Shown one piece after another: positions 1-12,725 of a DNA stretch of 64,000 nucleotides; the first letter of the stretch is position 1, and each line of letters starts with the position of its first letter. Both the position numbers and the translations under genes were made by a program. Source of the stretch: Paramoeba atlantica (lineage: Eukaryota > Discosea); assembly GCA_977017575.1 (NCBI GenBank), contig CDRNVI010000153.1:1-64000 (forward strand). Direction: 5' to 3'. The notes under the pieces were generated by a model. The model did no database searches and was not told the origin of the DNA. It worked only from the letters and a program-made list of their open reading frames with translations.

Positions 1-807
1 CCTAAACCCTAAACCCTAAACCTAAACCCTAAACCCTAAACCCTAAACCCTAAACCCTAAACCCTAAACCCTAAACCCTAAACCCTAAACCCTAAACCCT
101 AAACCCTAAACCCTAAACCCTAAACCCTAAACCCTAAACCCTAAACCCTAAACCCTAAACCCTAAACCCTAAACCCTAAACCCTAAACCCTAAACCCTAA
201 ACCCTAAACCCTAAACCCTAAACCCTAAACCCTAAACCCTAAACCCTAAACCCTAAACCCTAAACCCTAAACCCTAAACCCTAAACCCTAAACCCTAAAC
301 CCTAAACCCTAAACCCTAAACCCTAAACCCTAAACCCTAAACCCTAAACCCTAAACCCTAAACCCTAAACCCTAAACCCTAAACCCTAAACCCTAAACCC
401 TAAACCCTAAACCCTAAACCCTAAACCCTAAACCCTAAACCCTAAACCCTAAACCCTAAACCCTAAACCCTAAACCCTAAACCCTAAACCCTAAACCCTA
501 AACCCTAAACCCTAAACCCTAAACCCTAAACCCTAAACCCTAAACCCTAAACCCTAAACCCTAAACCCTAAACCCTAAACCCTAAACCCTAAACCCTAAA
601 CCCTAAACCCTAAACCCTAAACCCTAAACCCTAAACCCTAAACCCTAAACCCTAAACCCTAAACCCTAAACCCTAAACCCTAAACCCTAAACCCTAAACC
701 CTAAACCCTAAACCCTAAACCCTAAACCCTAAACCCTAAACCCTAAACCCTAAACCCTAAACCCTAAACCCTAAACCCTAAACCCTAAACCCTAAACCCT
801 AAACCCT
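1..807. repeat. Telomere, CCCTAAA/TTTAGGG repeat array
   Basis: About 115 head-to-tail copies of the 7-base unit CCCTAAA run without interruption to about 807, where the array passes abruptly into a T run and CAG. One early unit near position 15 lacks a C (CCTAAA). The C-rich strand reads 5' to 3' into the chromosome, as expected at the left end of a chromosome. TTTAGGG is the plant-type telomere unit, which also occurs in several algal and protist groups. Confidence 0.98.
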
Positions 808-1219
808 TTTTTTCAGAAAAGAAAGCAGCAGGTAAGAAAAAAACAGAAAAACAGAAAGAGAAAAGAAAGAAATTGAAAGAAAAGAAGAGTTGAAAGGTTT
901 GGAAAGATATATGATAGATTGTTTGATTTACCAATGAACTTTTTTATTCCATATTTCAAGTGAATGTTTTAGTTTGTTATTCTTTTTTTTTTTCTTTATT
1001 CACAAACTATTAAAAACAACACCACCAGATCAATCATTTCACTTTTCCACACACAATCAAAAGAAAGAATTGAGAAAATCAAAGAAAAACAAAAGGTTTC
1101 TTTTTTAGCACACCTTATGCTTCGACGTTTTTCGTCTCTTTCGGATAGAATCGTCACCTTAATCGATTTGATTCGTAAATCTTTCGAAAAAATTCGTTAG
1201 TTTTTTGCAATGTATAGGG
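807..1219. repeat. Subtelomeric direct repeat, copy 1
   Basis: A block of about 413 bases beginning with a T run and CAGAAAAGAAAGCAGCAGG and ending at GCAATGTATAGGG is repeated almost exactly 775 bases further on (1582-1994). Differences are scattered substitutions and changes in homopolymer length. This copy directly abuts the telomere. I see no coding potential in it. Confidence 0.9.
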
Positions 1220-1581
1220 TGAAAAAGAATTCAAATGTTCTTGTTTTTTCTTAGTTGTTCAAGCTTCCATCAAGATAGGACCAATACAAATTCAATTCTT
1301 TTTCTTTTTTTCTTCTTTAATCTTATTTTTGATTTGCATTTGGATCTTTTCAATCAATTTTGGTCATACAATCCTTTTTCTTTGTTTTTTTTTGTTTTTT
1401 TCTTTTTTTTGTTGAATCTTTCTCTTTCTCTTTCTTTTTCTTTTTTTCTTTCTTTCTCATAAATAAAAAAGAAAAAAAAAAACTATTTGAAACAAAAAAC
1501 CAAAAAAAAACCAAAAAAAACCAAAAAAAGAAAAAAAAAATAGATGATGTGGCAATATTTGATTGGGAATTGGATTTTTTT
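1220..1581. other. Low-complexity spacer between subtelomeric repeats
   Basis: This stretch is a T/C-rich run followed by an A-rich run (from about 1465) with short AAACC motifs. Open frames here encode only Phe/Ser/Leu or Lys runs. I see no gene. Confidence 0.7.
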
Positions 1582-1994
1582 TTTTTTTCAGAAAAGAAAG
1601 CAGCAGGTGAGAAAAAAACAGAAAAATAGAAAGAGAAAAGAAAGAAATTGAAAGAAAAGAAGAGTTAAAAGGTTTGGAAAGATACATGATAGATTGTTTG
1701 ATTTACCAATGAACTTTTTTATTCCATATTTCAAGTGAATGTTTTAGTTTGTTATTTTTTTTTTTTTTTTTTATTCACAAACTATTAAAAACAACACCAC
1801 CAGATCAATCATTTCACTTTTCCACACATAATCAAAAGAAAGAATTGAAAAAATCAAAGAAAAACAAAAGGTTTCTTTTTTAGCACATCTTATGCTTCGA
1901 TGTTTTTCGTCTCTTTCGGATAGAATTGTCACCTTAATCGATTCGATTCGTAAATCTTTCGAAAAAATTCATTAATTTTTTGCAATGTATAGGG
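1582..1994. repeat. Subtelomeric direct repeat, copy 2
   Basis: This is the second copy of the 413-base subtelomeric block, in the same orientation as copy 1 with a constant 775-base offset. After GCAATGTATAGGG the two copies diverge completely. Copy 1 joins telomere repeats at the position where copy 2 is preceded by low-complexity sequence, so the telomere-side breakpoint lies at the T run before CAG. Confidence 0.9.
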
Positions 1995-2849
1995 CACTGT
2001 CACTTGCAAGGCTTGCTCTAAACTTGTGCCAAGTTCCCTCCACCTCTCTGACTGTGTGAAATACAACTAAGGTATGAATAACAGGCATTATCATTTTATG
2101 AAACAGCTTCTCCAAATTTCCAAACTTATACAATTTGATGTGGTTCCAGATAGTCATTTCCCTTCCATTGGTCATTGCAACAAGAAGCCAAACTTAACTT
2201 TCAAACATTGGCAAGGTGGGAAACACTTGTGTCTGGATGCTACAGTCACTTCAGCCCAAGGCAAGAATGTAATATTTAAGTTTCAAGGTATGGCAACAGG
2301 CACATCAAATATATACAACCTCAGGAATTTACTTGCAATTCTATATATGGTGAGAATCTGAAAGCTGAATGAATATCTACCAAAACACCTACACAGCAAA
2401 ATGTTGAATGCAAGAAGAGATAACAACACCCCTGAAGAAGGAAGAACCTTTAAAGAAATTAAATTGTTCAACTTTTTAAGTGTGGAAGTTCTCTTTTTTT
2501 TTATGTTAACTTCATCAAGCAGTGCAGTTTCACCAGATGTAACAAGCTTCCTGAAGTGCATTACCTCTGAGGTTTTGCAAAAAGGTATAATATTAGATTA
2601 AAATCTCTATTGAGCCTTCTTGCAATATACACAGCAATGACTCTCTGTTGCACTCATTGGCAGCATGATGAGAAACATGAGATTTATTCAGCAAGATCTT
2701 CACATCTCTTCTTTTTCTCCTTCTTTGAACAATCTGCCATAGCAAACTTTGTACTCTAAGAAGCAAAGTCTTTAAGTGCTCCTCTTTAAAGACATTCAAA
2801 ATGTTTTATCTTTCTTTTTCTCCTTTGTTTACAATTAAAATAAATTAGA

Positions 2850-2889
<40 letters not shown>

Positions 2890-3703
2890 AAAATTAAAAT
2901 TTTTTTTTTTTAATTTGCTTCAGAAAACAAGTTTAAACAAATAAACAAAAAAAACTACAGCCTAAACCCTAATTAGTTTTATTGAAGGTTTAAAACTTTT
3001 TTTACAAAAACTTTTTTTTTTATGGAAATGCAAAAATCCTCTTTTTTTATTTTAACACTTCAAAAAGTTCAATTTGAGAAACTTTTTGAATTTTTTTGTT
3101 GTTGAAAAATTTTAAAAAGGAGTGGTGGCTAAATATCTCAAATACAATTTGTAAGGCAGGCAGAAAGGACAAAAAAACATGAGAAATTTGAGAAAAATGG
3201 GCCACTTTCAAAATGCTCATGAGATTTTATAAGAATTGAATATTTCTTGGGAAAACTTATCAAAGCAAATTCAATCAAAAATTTGGGATTTAAAAATTGA
3301 AGAAAGTGAAGGAAACCATAGTGTTCTTGAGTTTGGAGGAAGTGGAGTTTGTTTTCAAGGCCATCCTCTTGCAGCTGATCATATGATTGCATGTTGAATG
3401 CATTCTATTTGAATTGTTACTTTCAGAAGATTCTCTCCAAAATTCAAAGAAAAGCCTTCACCTCCTTTGATTTTGCTTTTTTAACAAAAGGATTAAAAAT
3501 CTTTCAGTTTGATGATGAGTCAAAAGGGGGGTTAAATAACAAATAAAATTAGAAATTTTAGCTTCAAATCTATCTAGAATTAAATAACAGATCCAAAATT
3601 TTAAAATAACTTTCAAATCAATTAAATAGGTTTTTAAAACACTTGAATTTATTGGTTGAGGAAAATCTTTTAAATGTTGTTTCTGGGGATTTTTTCATTT
3701 TGT
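1995..3703. other. Gene-free AT-rich stretch with an A32 tract
   Basis: I recognise no gene here. Sequence from about 1995 to 2600 is less AT-rich than its surroundings and has short open frames on both strands. One on the minus strand near 1980-2170 has balanced composition and could be a decayed coding fragment. An uninterrupted run of 32 A lies at 2855-2886, possibly the tail of an old retrotransposed sequence on the plus strand. The remainder is AT-rich without repeats I can define. Confidence 0.5.
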
Positions 3704-3719
3704 CTCAAAGTAATTATAA
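3704..3719. repeat. 5' target-site duplication of SINE-like element
   Basis: CTCAAAGTAATTATAA recurs with two transitions immediately after the A tail of the element at 4144-4159 (CTCAAAGTGATCATAA). The match is 14 of 16 and exactly brackets the insertion. Confidence 0.8.
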
Positions 3720-4143
3720 GAGTTGGTGCCTGTAGTTTAGTCGTAAATTCAACTATATCCAACCTCAGAGGGGCGAGTTCAAATTCCAGTTTTTCGATAT
3801 TATAGAAAATTTTTCTGGTGCTATAGAGTGATTTGATTGGAGTGAGGAGCTTTTGAAGAAGTGTAAAAATCGGAACAGGTTACATCTCAGCCTTGTCTGC
3901 TAAAAAGTTGAGAATAAATTCCCTTGGAAGGAGTTTTGGATTATTTTCCCGTGCATCTTCCAGCCTGAACTTGCAAAAGTTCTAAAGTTCAACATAAAGA
4001 CTGACTGAACTAAGCTGAAGTTTAAAACTTCACTTCTTGTTAGAGGTTAAAAACAAACATAATTTAATGTAATTTAAATGGCTTAGATTAAGAACTACTA
4101 ATTGAATAAAGTCTGCCTCAAAAAAAAAAAAAAAAAAAAAAAA
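3720..4143 (+). mobile_element. SINE-like retroposon with tRNA-like head and poly(A) tail
   Basis: The first 70 bases look like a tRNA-type RNA polymerase III promoter. An A-box-like TAGTTTAGTCG lies near 3733-3743 and a B-box-like GAGTTCAAATTCC at 3775-3787, about 32 bases apart, as in tRNA genes. An unrelated body of about 330 bases follows, ending AATAAAGTCTGCCTC and then 24 A (4120-4143). A 16-base target-site duplication flanks the unit. Length, head, tail and duplication together fit a tRNA-derived SINE mobilised by a LINE. The head cannot fold into a full cloverleaf that I can see, so this is not a functional tRNA gene. The transitions in the duplication suggest an old insertion. Confidence 0.75.
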
Positions 4144-4159
4144 CTCAAAGTGATCATAA
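4144..4159. repeat. 3' target-site duplication of SINE-like element
   Basis: CTCAAAGTGATCATAA follows the 24-A tail and matches 3704-3719 at 14 of 16 positions. Confidence 0.8.
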
Positions 4160-7100
4160 TGATACATTTTTTTGCTCTCAGGTGGCTTCAGAAGAGGAGA
4201 TTTACAAAATGTCAATCATTCAATCTTTGCTTCTCTCTTTGAACCTCTTTCTGCCAAAATGTAAGCAAAATGCTCGGAGGTGGAACCTCATAGCTCTTAG
4301 GCTTCACGAAATTCAAAACTCTTTAATGAAATGGACTCAAACTCAACATTTAATAGATGACATAAAGAAAATTCTTTCATCCCTTTTAATTGCATATGAG
4401 ATAAGAGAGTATTGCTTGATGAAGTGGATAACTAGATTAAAAAAGAATTCAAACTTTTTTGTGGAACAGATTGGGATGTACGAGAAATTTCAAACAGCTT
4501 GAAAGGAAACAAGAAAAGATATGAGAGTTCAACTTCCAATGAAATGTATTCAACAAATTTGGATTGGAGGAGGTTGTGAAACCCTCCTCCACAAAGATGC
4601 TTCAAACTTTGGTTTGTTATTTTGCCAATATTTGGGTTTTGATTGGAGGGAAAGTGATTGTGGTGTTGATTTCCCTGAACTTTAAATCTTTTGGAAAAAT
4701 TCACCAAAATCTGCAATGACCATTCGTGCTTGTTGTTACTTTCACATGAATTTGCCACTTGATTTAGAATTGAAAATGATGGATGCATCTTTTGTTAATT
4801 ATAAAAAAAAAATCAAATCCTCTGAAAAACTAAATAAAAGGAAAGCAACACACAAACCAAAGCCCTCAAAAAAATTGGTTGAAGTGAAATTGATAAAAAA
4901 CTTGTAAATTTTATTTCTTATCACCATCTTCTTTCAAAGAAATTTTAGTTTCAAAATTGTATATCCATGTGAGGAAAAGGTCTTCCTGAGCAGCTCAAAT
5001 CAATTTTGAGTCCATTACCACTTCACTTCTTTGATTTAAATTTATTTGGATTGCTTGAATTTCTTATGGGATATCCAAAGAGGTGTGATATTGATTTGCT
5101 AAAGAATAATTGTATTGAAAACAAAGTCCAGTTGTGAGAACTTTAGTGTTTAGATTTGCAGAACCTCATTGGCTACTCTGATAGAAGTGTATACAATTCA
5201 AGTAATGGACCTGCTTCCCAGCTTCTGCTGCCCAAGGTTACAAATTTCCAAACTGATAATATGTATCTGCTGCATGAGTTTCCAGAATGTGGAAATAAAT
5301 TCACTAGGTGGAACCCATCTCCCCTCCCCAATCTGTGAAGCTTTCCTTCCAAGAATCAATTTTTTTTTCAAAATTAATGGTGACTGCTTCATGATTTGAC
5401 CTTTTTGGGGGGTCACTTGTTAGCATTTGAAAACATTCTTAAAAGGTAACCCACAATGATGTTGTGGATGGTCAATTTGAATTGCAACAAAAGATTCTTT
5501 CAACATTCTTCAATACTTGCCACATTTGAGTGCTCATGTATTGCCCCAATTTCCAATTTCCATCATTACCAACTCAGAATCAAAAAAAAATTTTGCATTT
5601 ACAAAATGTAAAGACCAGCAACTTCAATGATTTAGTCTTCAATGAGTGATTCTTTTCAAATCATTCTTTTATAGAGCTTTTTTCATATTCTTTCTCTAGA
5701 TGAGATTTTAACAAAAGAAAAGAGGAAAATGAAGAAGAAAAAGACAAAGAGGAAGAAGAAAAGAAAGAGGAAGAGGGTGAAAATGAGGAAGGTAAGGAAG
5801 ATGAAAGTGAGTTTAATGATGAGGATGAACATGAAGAGAAATCTTGAAAGTCAGCCTACCACTTTGCCATTAAATCAATTCTCAAGATTAAATGAGCTAA
5901 GTTCTTCAGTATCTTTTCTTTACAAAAGTTTGATTTTCATTCGTCCCACAATAACTCACTGTTCAATCCTTCCAACCATTTTTCCTCTTCTTGAAATTGT
6001 GTATTCTCATTAGAATATCAATAGAAAAGCAAGAAATTAAGTTCATTGTGGCATTTCTGTTGAGACTTCCCCCCAACCTCAATCTAAAAGCATACTTTTT
6101 CTAGCACTCACTTATTTTCCTTCAATTTGTTTTGAATTTGAGTTTTGGCAAATTCATCAAAAACAGTTTCAACAATATTCATTGCAATCTCAAATTTTAT
6201 TTCAAAAAAGCCTCACTTTAAAATGATATAATTTATCTACAATTCAAGGAATTTCATTCCATCAAATGTTTTGTGGTCACAAAAAGCTTTCATCATATTC
6301 AGCAACCATTTTTATTCATTTAAGGTTTAGGGTAGGTTTGGAGGCAATTGATTCTTTTTGCTTATATTTTGTTTACTTTCCAAAAATCTTTGCTCTTCTT
6401 CCAAATACCTTTCAAAATATTGATTTTTAACTTCAAATTCAAAGAAAAAATCCTTCAAAAACAAAATTGACTCTTCGTCTTTAGTGATTGCAAGTAGTTC
6501 ACACTATTTTTCTTCTTTTGACAACATCCCAGGAAGAGAACATATCTTTTTTTTGTTTTCAATTTTAATATTCAATAAACAAATTCATTCTTTCAATAGA
6601 GATAAGTAATTGTCACTTTGAGATTGCAAGTTTTTAAGAGTCAATTGAACTTGAGTGTTGAGCTTCTGATAAACAAAATGACAAGCAGTTTTGTGAAAGT
6701 TTTAAATCACCTCAATCTTCTCCTTAACTTGGAAAAAATAAGATGAGAAGATATTTGCTGGGTTCTTGGGGAAACTTAATGTTGAAGAAACACAAAACAA
6801 GTCTCTTTTGAGGGTTTTGATCATTTGTTCTTGCTCCACTTTTTCAACTGATCTTTGGTTTTCACTTTTTCATTTTTGTTTTTGACTTTTTTCTTCCTTT
6901 TTGAAATGAACATAACTATTCTCATTTTGAGCAAACTCAAAAATCAAATTGTTCATCTTTACTCTCTCAACAAAACTGATGCCACAAAAGAAGGAAAAAG
7001 GTTCCACTTTTTCCTTGTTCAAAATTAAATTGTTCTCTGAAGTTTGTATTTAAAACACTGCATCTGATTTTTGAAAAAACATGAATTTTAAAAATAAAGT

Positions 7101-8212
7101 TCAGGCCCATTTTTTTTAGTAGCAATCTAATGTTTAAAGGTGTTGTAAGCAACTTTTTGATGGTTGTTAAGGTGGTAATTTTGTGTTTTTTTTTCAGATA
7201 TCAGATGCACAAATCCAGCACCTATTATTCAAAATCCATTTTCATTTTTCAAAGACTGTGTTTTCAAATGTAACCCAACTTGGTTAACTCAAAACTTGGT
7301 GTATTTTTCCATCCTAAATAAAAGAGAAGAGAAAGCTCAATATCTTTTTTATCATAATAAAAAACTGTCCCACAAGCAATTGAGAGCCAAAATTCTTCAA
7401 TTAAGCAAAAATCTTTGTTGAAAAAGTCTTCAAAAAGGAGTTCAGGTTCGAACAGAGTGAGCAGTTTGTTTAGACATTTGAGAGAAAAACAAAAAACAAG
7501 AAGAAAAAAAAAGAAAAAAAAACAAAGAACTTTAACTAAATTGTTTTGACTGTATTTTTTGAATAAAAAAAAAGAAAAAAAGTAATCTGAAAAGAATCCA
7601 AAATGAAAATTGCTAATTTTTTTGCTTTTTTTTCTTTCAAATTTTTGATTCTTTTTTTAAAATGCTTGCCAGATTCAATTTCAAAAGAAAAAAATGAATT
7701 TAATTACAAAAAAAGAAAAGAAGGAGATTAAAAATGGAATTTTTGTTCTGTTAACCAATTCCCCATGATTTTTTGTTTTCTTCTTCATGGACATTATTAC
7801 CAAAAAACCCTTTTCCTCTCTTGATGTTATTGTTTCCTCCTGTTCATTTTTCAGAGCCATCTAAGAATAGTTATTTTACTTTCTCTCTCCTCCTTCACTT
7901 TTATTATTTGATTGTTTTTGTTTTTTGACTATATGAGAACTTGTAAAAACAAATAAGAGTTTGGTGTCTTGGAAAGTGCTTGAAGAGAAGGTTGTGTTTC
8001 TGTTTGATCATTTTGTTTTTCTTTTTCTTTCTTTTTTTTCTTTTGTTTTTTTTCCCTTTTTTTCTTTCTTTTTTTTTCTTCCTTTTTATTCTTCCTTTTT
8101 ATTCTTTCTTTTTTTCTCCTTTTTTCTCTTTCCTCTTTTTTCTTTTCTTTTTTTTTTTATTATTCTTATCATTTTTAAAAATATCTTTTTTGAATCCACA
8201 CAATACAGGTTT
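4160..8212. other. Gene-free AT-rich stretch
   Basis: I found no supportable gene in these 4 kb. The longest open frame (about 4182-4502, plus) encodes 106 residues of ordinary composition but resembles no family I know and has no clear start context or splice partners. A purine-rich patch at about 5715-5840 encodes only Lys/Arg/Glu-rich peptide. A T/C microsatellite occupies 8015-8160. Parts of 4200-5340 have near-coding composition and may be remains of old elements. Confidence 0.5.
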
Positions 8213-8225
8213 CTAAAATTGTTGG
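8213..8225. repeat. Target-site duplication, 3' side of LINE
   Basis: CTAAAATTGTTGG (plus strand) is identical over 13 bases to 15231-15243. It lies directly after the A tail of the minus-strand LINE, as expected for target-primed reverse transcription. Confidence 0.9.
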
Positions 8226-8372
8226 TTTTTTTTTTTTTTTTTAATTTTAGACATCAGAGATGCCATTTATTGAAATGAAGTGTAATCTGGACACCCAAGA
8301 ATACACTTAAATTAAATTGTTATAATCAAGTAGGATCAACCCACTTCAGTGCCAACTTAGTGGTCAAAAGCT
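8226..8372 (-). other. LINE 3' UTR with AATAAA, terminal hairpin and A17 tail
   Basis: After the ORF2 stop the minus strand reads about 110 bases of non-coding sequence, then CAATAAATGGCATC. It continues with a short stem-loop (GGCATC, TCT, GATGTC; 8250-8264), TAAAATT and 17 A (8226-8242). Two truncated copies end with the same arrangement: CAATAAATGGCAC, loop CTG, GTGTC, then A tail, at 17983-17995 and 20076-20088. The stem differs in sequence but pairs in both versions, suggesting that the terminal hairpin is recognised by the element's reverse transcriptase. Confidence 0.7.
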
Positions 8373-11300
8373 CTAATGTTTCTTTCTATTTCTCATTCGA
8401 ATCTCTTTCAAAATTCTTTTCTTCTCAACAGCCTTAATAGGCCTAATAATCTTCCTTACAATGGAAGGTCTCATTGCACTCTTCAACCAACGGTTCCTTG
8501 CTTGCTCATACTCCTCTCTCCATTTTCGGTTTTCTTTCTCAACAAAACTTTCTAACATCTCTCCAGGTGCAGCTCTTTCTGGAAACCACTTAACAATATC
8601 ATCTGAAATGAACACAGGAGAAATCATTGCCCCATCCAGTGCAGCTTGTACTGGGAAGTAAACATTATTAGTTGTAATCACCTTGTCCTTAAACCTCCTC
8701 TTAAACTGAGCTTTCTTCACAGGGAAGCTCCAATCCAAATCCAACGGTTCCATCACCCACTTCCACAGTTTGGAATTCTCAATAATCCATTCCTCACTGG
8801 TTGTTGCTAGTTGTTTCGATCTTGGATCCCAGTTCCTATTAAAGACAGCTTCCATCCCATCCTCTTCAGAGTGACTTGCTGCCATCGCAATCGCGTCTGA
8901 CCTCTTGTTGAATTTGCGATACACATGAGTGTACTCCACTTTGGCAAATTTACTCTCAGCAATATTTCTGATCTCAGATAGGATCTCATTGAGCTCAAAG
9001 TTATCAATCGATTTTGTCTTAGGCGCTGCCTCAGTCAAAATTTTACAATCTCCCACCATCTCTACATGTTGCCCAAAGCCAATAACTTGTTGTAGACCAG
9101 CTAAGCATCCCGAAAACTCACCCAAATTATTTGAGCCTAGTGGGATTGTTTCAAATCCACCTCCAACCTCCAAACCTTCCTTAATAATCACATACCCAGC
9201 TCCCCCAATGTGGGGGTCTACACGCCCAGAGCCATCATAAAACACTTGCAAGGCAGAGTACTTGAACTTTGGTTGTTTCACTTCTCTTTTACCTTTGGGG
9301 GGAGCCTTTCTTACAGTTTGTTTGGGGATCATCTTGTTTGTCTTAGCAATTTCATCAAAAATTTTAACAGCAAAGCTTGGGGACTTCGATCCTTCTGCAC
9401 ATACAGTGATCCACAAGCTCAATAGGGCTGCACTCACTGCAGATGCTTCAGCCTTCTTTAGATACTGGTTCGTAAATCCACACACAAAGTCGGCACTCTC
9501 CCACTCAGGAATCTTTAAAACAAAGCATCTCCTCCCAATAGTTTTCAAAATTGCCTTAGCTTTCAGACATTCTTCAAGAAGGTGCACCCTTGACTCTTTG
9601 GCTTTCCTACACAGCCGACAAAGTGGACTCACAGATGTAAAATGGGCAATCTTATCCACAGTTGGAAGACCCCTCAAAAAGAACTTCAAAAGGTTCCGCT
9701 TAATCTGGGGTCTTTGTGGAAGAGACAAATTATAGATCACACATTTCAAGCACCCATCCCCCACATAGAAATTCTCCACTCCCACAGAAATGTTTCGAGA
9801 GAGGAGAGAGAAGGATCTCTTGGTTTTGGAGCCCATCCTCACTTGTTCTGAGATAGCACCACTAGCTTCCAATGCATCAATCCTCATGGCTCCAATGGAC
9901 AATGGATTCCTATAATGATCTTGGAGAGGTTTCCTTGATATCAACAGAGCCCAGTTAAACAGAATAGAGTGTCTAACTTGGGGTTTTTCAAAGAAAGGGG
10001 GACAAAGGGAGGTCATTACACAGGACTTTAGATTTGCATATGCGCCTAAGGCTGAATGAATGGTCTTCCACATCTTTGAGGAGATAGCTTTTGAGATAAG
10101 CTTGAATCTTGCCAAATAACCTATACAAGGAATAAGGTAAGTATTGATCATCCGGACTCTCTCCTTGAAGCTGCCTTTCCTTTGCTTAATTGCTGTTCCA
10201 ACCTTCCGCATTTTCTTGATCACCCCTTCCCAGTCTTTAGTTGGGTTCATTCTTCGAGAAATTGTAACTCCCAAGTACACAGTCTCCTCTCCCAAATAAT
10301 TAGCTGACGGCATTTCAACCCAAGGGCCCACAGGAGAGAATTTTTCAGTTGACAAAACAAAGCATTTGTTGTAGTTGAGTTTGGCTCCAGTTCCTTGTTC
10401 ATATTCTTGGAAGGTTGAGGTCAAGGAATTTATGGACTGAACCCTGTGAAGGAGAAGGGCTAAGTCATCCATGAACCCAGCAAGCTTCTCAGGGTCACCC
10501 CCATTGTTCAAACTAACCAATAAAACATCAAAAAGGATAATGAACAGAAGAGGTAAAATGGGGCAGCCTTGTCGCACACCAGTCCGGCTCTTGATGGCTT
10601 CCTTTTGTGTCTTATCATTCAATCCTACAGTTGGGAGCCATGTATCTGACTCTCGCAGAACTTTAGATACAACTTCAAAGGCTTGGGGTGGAGCATTCAA
10701 CCCAATCAGCAACTCCATAAGAGCTTCACGGTTAACATAGTCATAGGCCTTACAGAAATCAGTTTGGAGGATGGTCACGTCTTTGCCCTCCGCTACCGCT
10801 TCCATAAACCCATCATGTATCGATTCCACTGCATTATCAATGGACCTTCCAGCAAATATAGCATTTTGTTCCGGGGAAATCACCTCTCTGGCACTCTCCA
10901 TCAGCCATTTGGCCCAATATCTCATCACAATCCGATAATCAGAATTGGTAATACTTATTGGTCGAAATTGGTCAGGACAAGGAATATTCTCAATCTTAGG
11001 TAGTAACACAAGCTGACTCTCTCCAAATGATTCAGGGAAATCCATTGATTCCCCAGCTCTCTGGATAAGTTCACACCACATATCACACAGCTGTTCACTT
11101 GTCACTCTGTAGAGAGCAAAGGGGATACCATCTGGGCCAGCACTCGAATTATTGCACCATCACAGCAATTTATCAACCTTGGCCCTATCAACAACATGGT
11201 AATCAACCTTAGGAAACTGAGGTTTATGGTTCTCAATCAGCTTCTGGAGAGAGTCCTTGTTGTATGGCCTCACTGAGCCCAAAAGATTCCCCCAAAATTC

Positions 11301-12725
11301 TTTAATTGCTTTCTAGACCACACCATTATCTCTGGAAATGACCCCATCCACAACAATTCCTTTAACCCTTGGGGAAGATCTCGCTTTAGGCCTCACAGGG
11401 TGACTGTCAATAAAGATCCCCAACTGCCCTTCAATACATTCAATCTTCTTGAGTGCTGCAGAAATCATTCTGGGGATTATTCCTCTCCTCCACAACTTCC
11501 CTTCCTTCGGACCCTTCCAACCAAGGGAGGCTTGGTCCAACAGACCCATTTCAAGGGAAGAGTATGGCCTCTGGACCGTAGATTTCCTAAGAATGTGAGA
11601 ATTGCGAAGGGATCTTACAAGAGAGTGGATCTTCCACAGTTCTCTGAACAAAGCCGCCTCAGTGTTTCTTTCTCTCCAGTAGGGAACTAATTCCCAAGCT
11701 GTGGTCTTAAATCTGGTCAAAAACTCGTTGGGATCATCACCCTCAGAGAAGGTACCCATCCTCTCAATAAGAGTGTTGATGAACCCATGATCATTAATCA
11801 GATACTCAGGGATGGATTTCTTATTCACCCGAATCTCCCATTCCTTAAACGAGGATCCTCCAATCAGCAGTGCATGATCTTTAAAGTTGGACGGGATGGC
11901 ATTGATAAACAAACGTTTTAATGGAGCCTTGGATGAGAAGAAGATATGGTCGATACACCTCCCTTTATAATGGGTGGGTTCATCCCATTTCAAGCATGAC
12001 ATACAAAGAGAAGCACAACACTTTTCAATTTCCCCCATCTGTTTTTCCTTCACATCCCAATTGAAATCACCCCCAAAGATATTTATGCTCCTGGAGTTCT
12101 GGCCGAAGAAACGAGCGGCCTCCTGTGAGATGGTGGCTACTTTGAGGTCAGGGTGACGGTATATATTCAGGACAGAATAGTTTGTCGATCCAATAGTCAC
12201 ATGGGCACCAAATAATCCACTCATGGTCTGGTCAAAGAAACAGGGAGAGATCTCTTTCACCCCCTCCATCTGCCTAACACCAATGAGCAGACCCCTCCTC
12301 TTCCCAGAGGAGTTGTCTTTCAACCAGATATACTTCCTCAATTGGTTTCTGATGAGATCGAGGTCACTTTCAAAATCAGAGTGAGATTCTTGAATCAAAA
12401 TGAAAAGAGGCCGACAACTCCCAGCCATCTTCTGAAGGGTTCTCAATTTTTCGAAATTTTGAATCCCATTCATGTTCCAGGAAATAACACATGCATCAGG
12501 AAACCTACGTTCATCACTCTCACTTAAATTAGCTGAGGACCTATCACGGGGGTCAACTCCAGGCTCACTCGGAGGACCTGATGGGAGGCACTCTGACTGG
12601 GATACATTAGGCAAGTTTGTTGTTGGGGGAGGAGCTACCTGGGGGCCCACACCAAAGCTACTTCTAATATCCACCAATCCCTTTTCCTTTCTCTTCTTAT
12701 TCTTCTTCTTCCTGAGTTTAGTCAT
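8373..12725 (-). pseudogene. LINE ORF2: endonuclease, reverse transcriptase, RNase H (two nonsense codons)
   Basis: One reading frame from ATG at 12725 to TAG at 8373 would encode a polyprotein of about 1450 residues. It is broken by TAG at 11313-11315 and TGA near 11157. The N-terminal part is an exonuclease/endonuclease/phosphatase domain (SWNMNG, QESH, GGDFN, DHIFFS, then FKDHALL). The middle part is a reverse transcriptase: FRPIS, a TDFCKAYD metal-binding Asp, RTGVRQGCP, the active-site FMDD in place of the usual YADD or FADD, and YLGVTIS. A Cys/His finger (CRLCRKAKESRVHLLEEC) follows. RNase H comes last (FYDGSG, GEFSG, GDCKI, SDAIA), then a basic tail. Reading continues in frame across both stops into conserved sequence (KEFWG; SSAGPDGIPF), so these are point mutations, not frame ends. 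Confidence 0.93.

Noticed and set aside
3724..3795. Functional tRNA gene
   Set aside because: A- and B-box-like sequences are present, but I cannot form acceptor and anticodon stems. The sequence is the head of a retroposed unit with target duplications.
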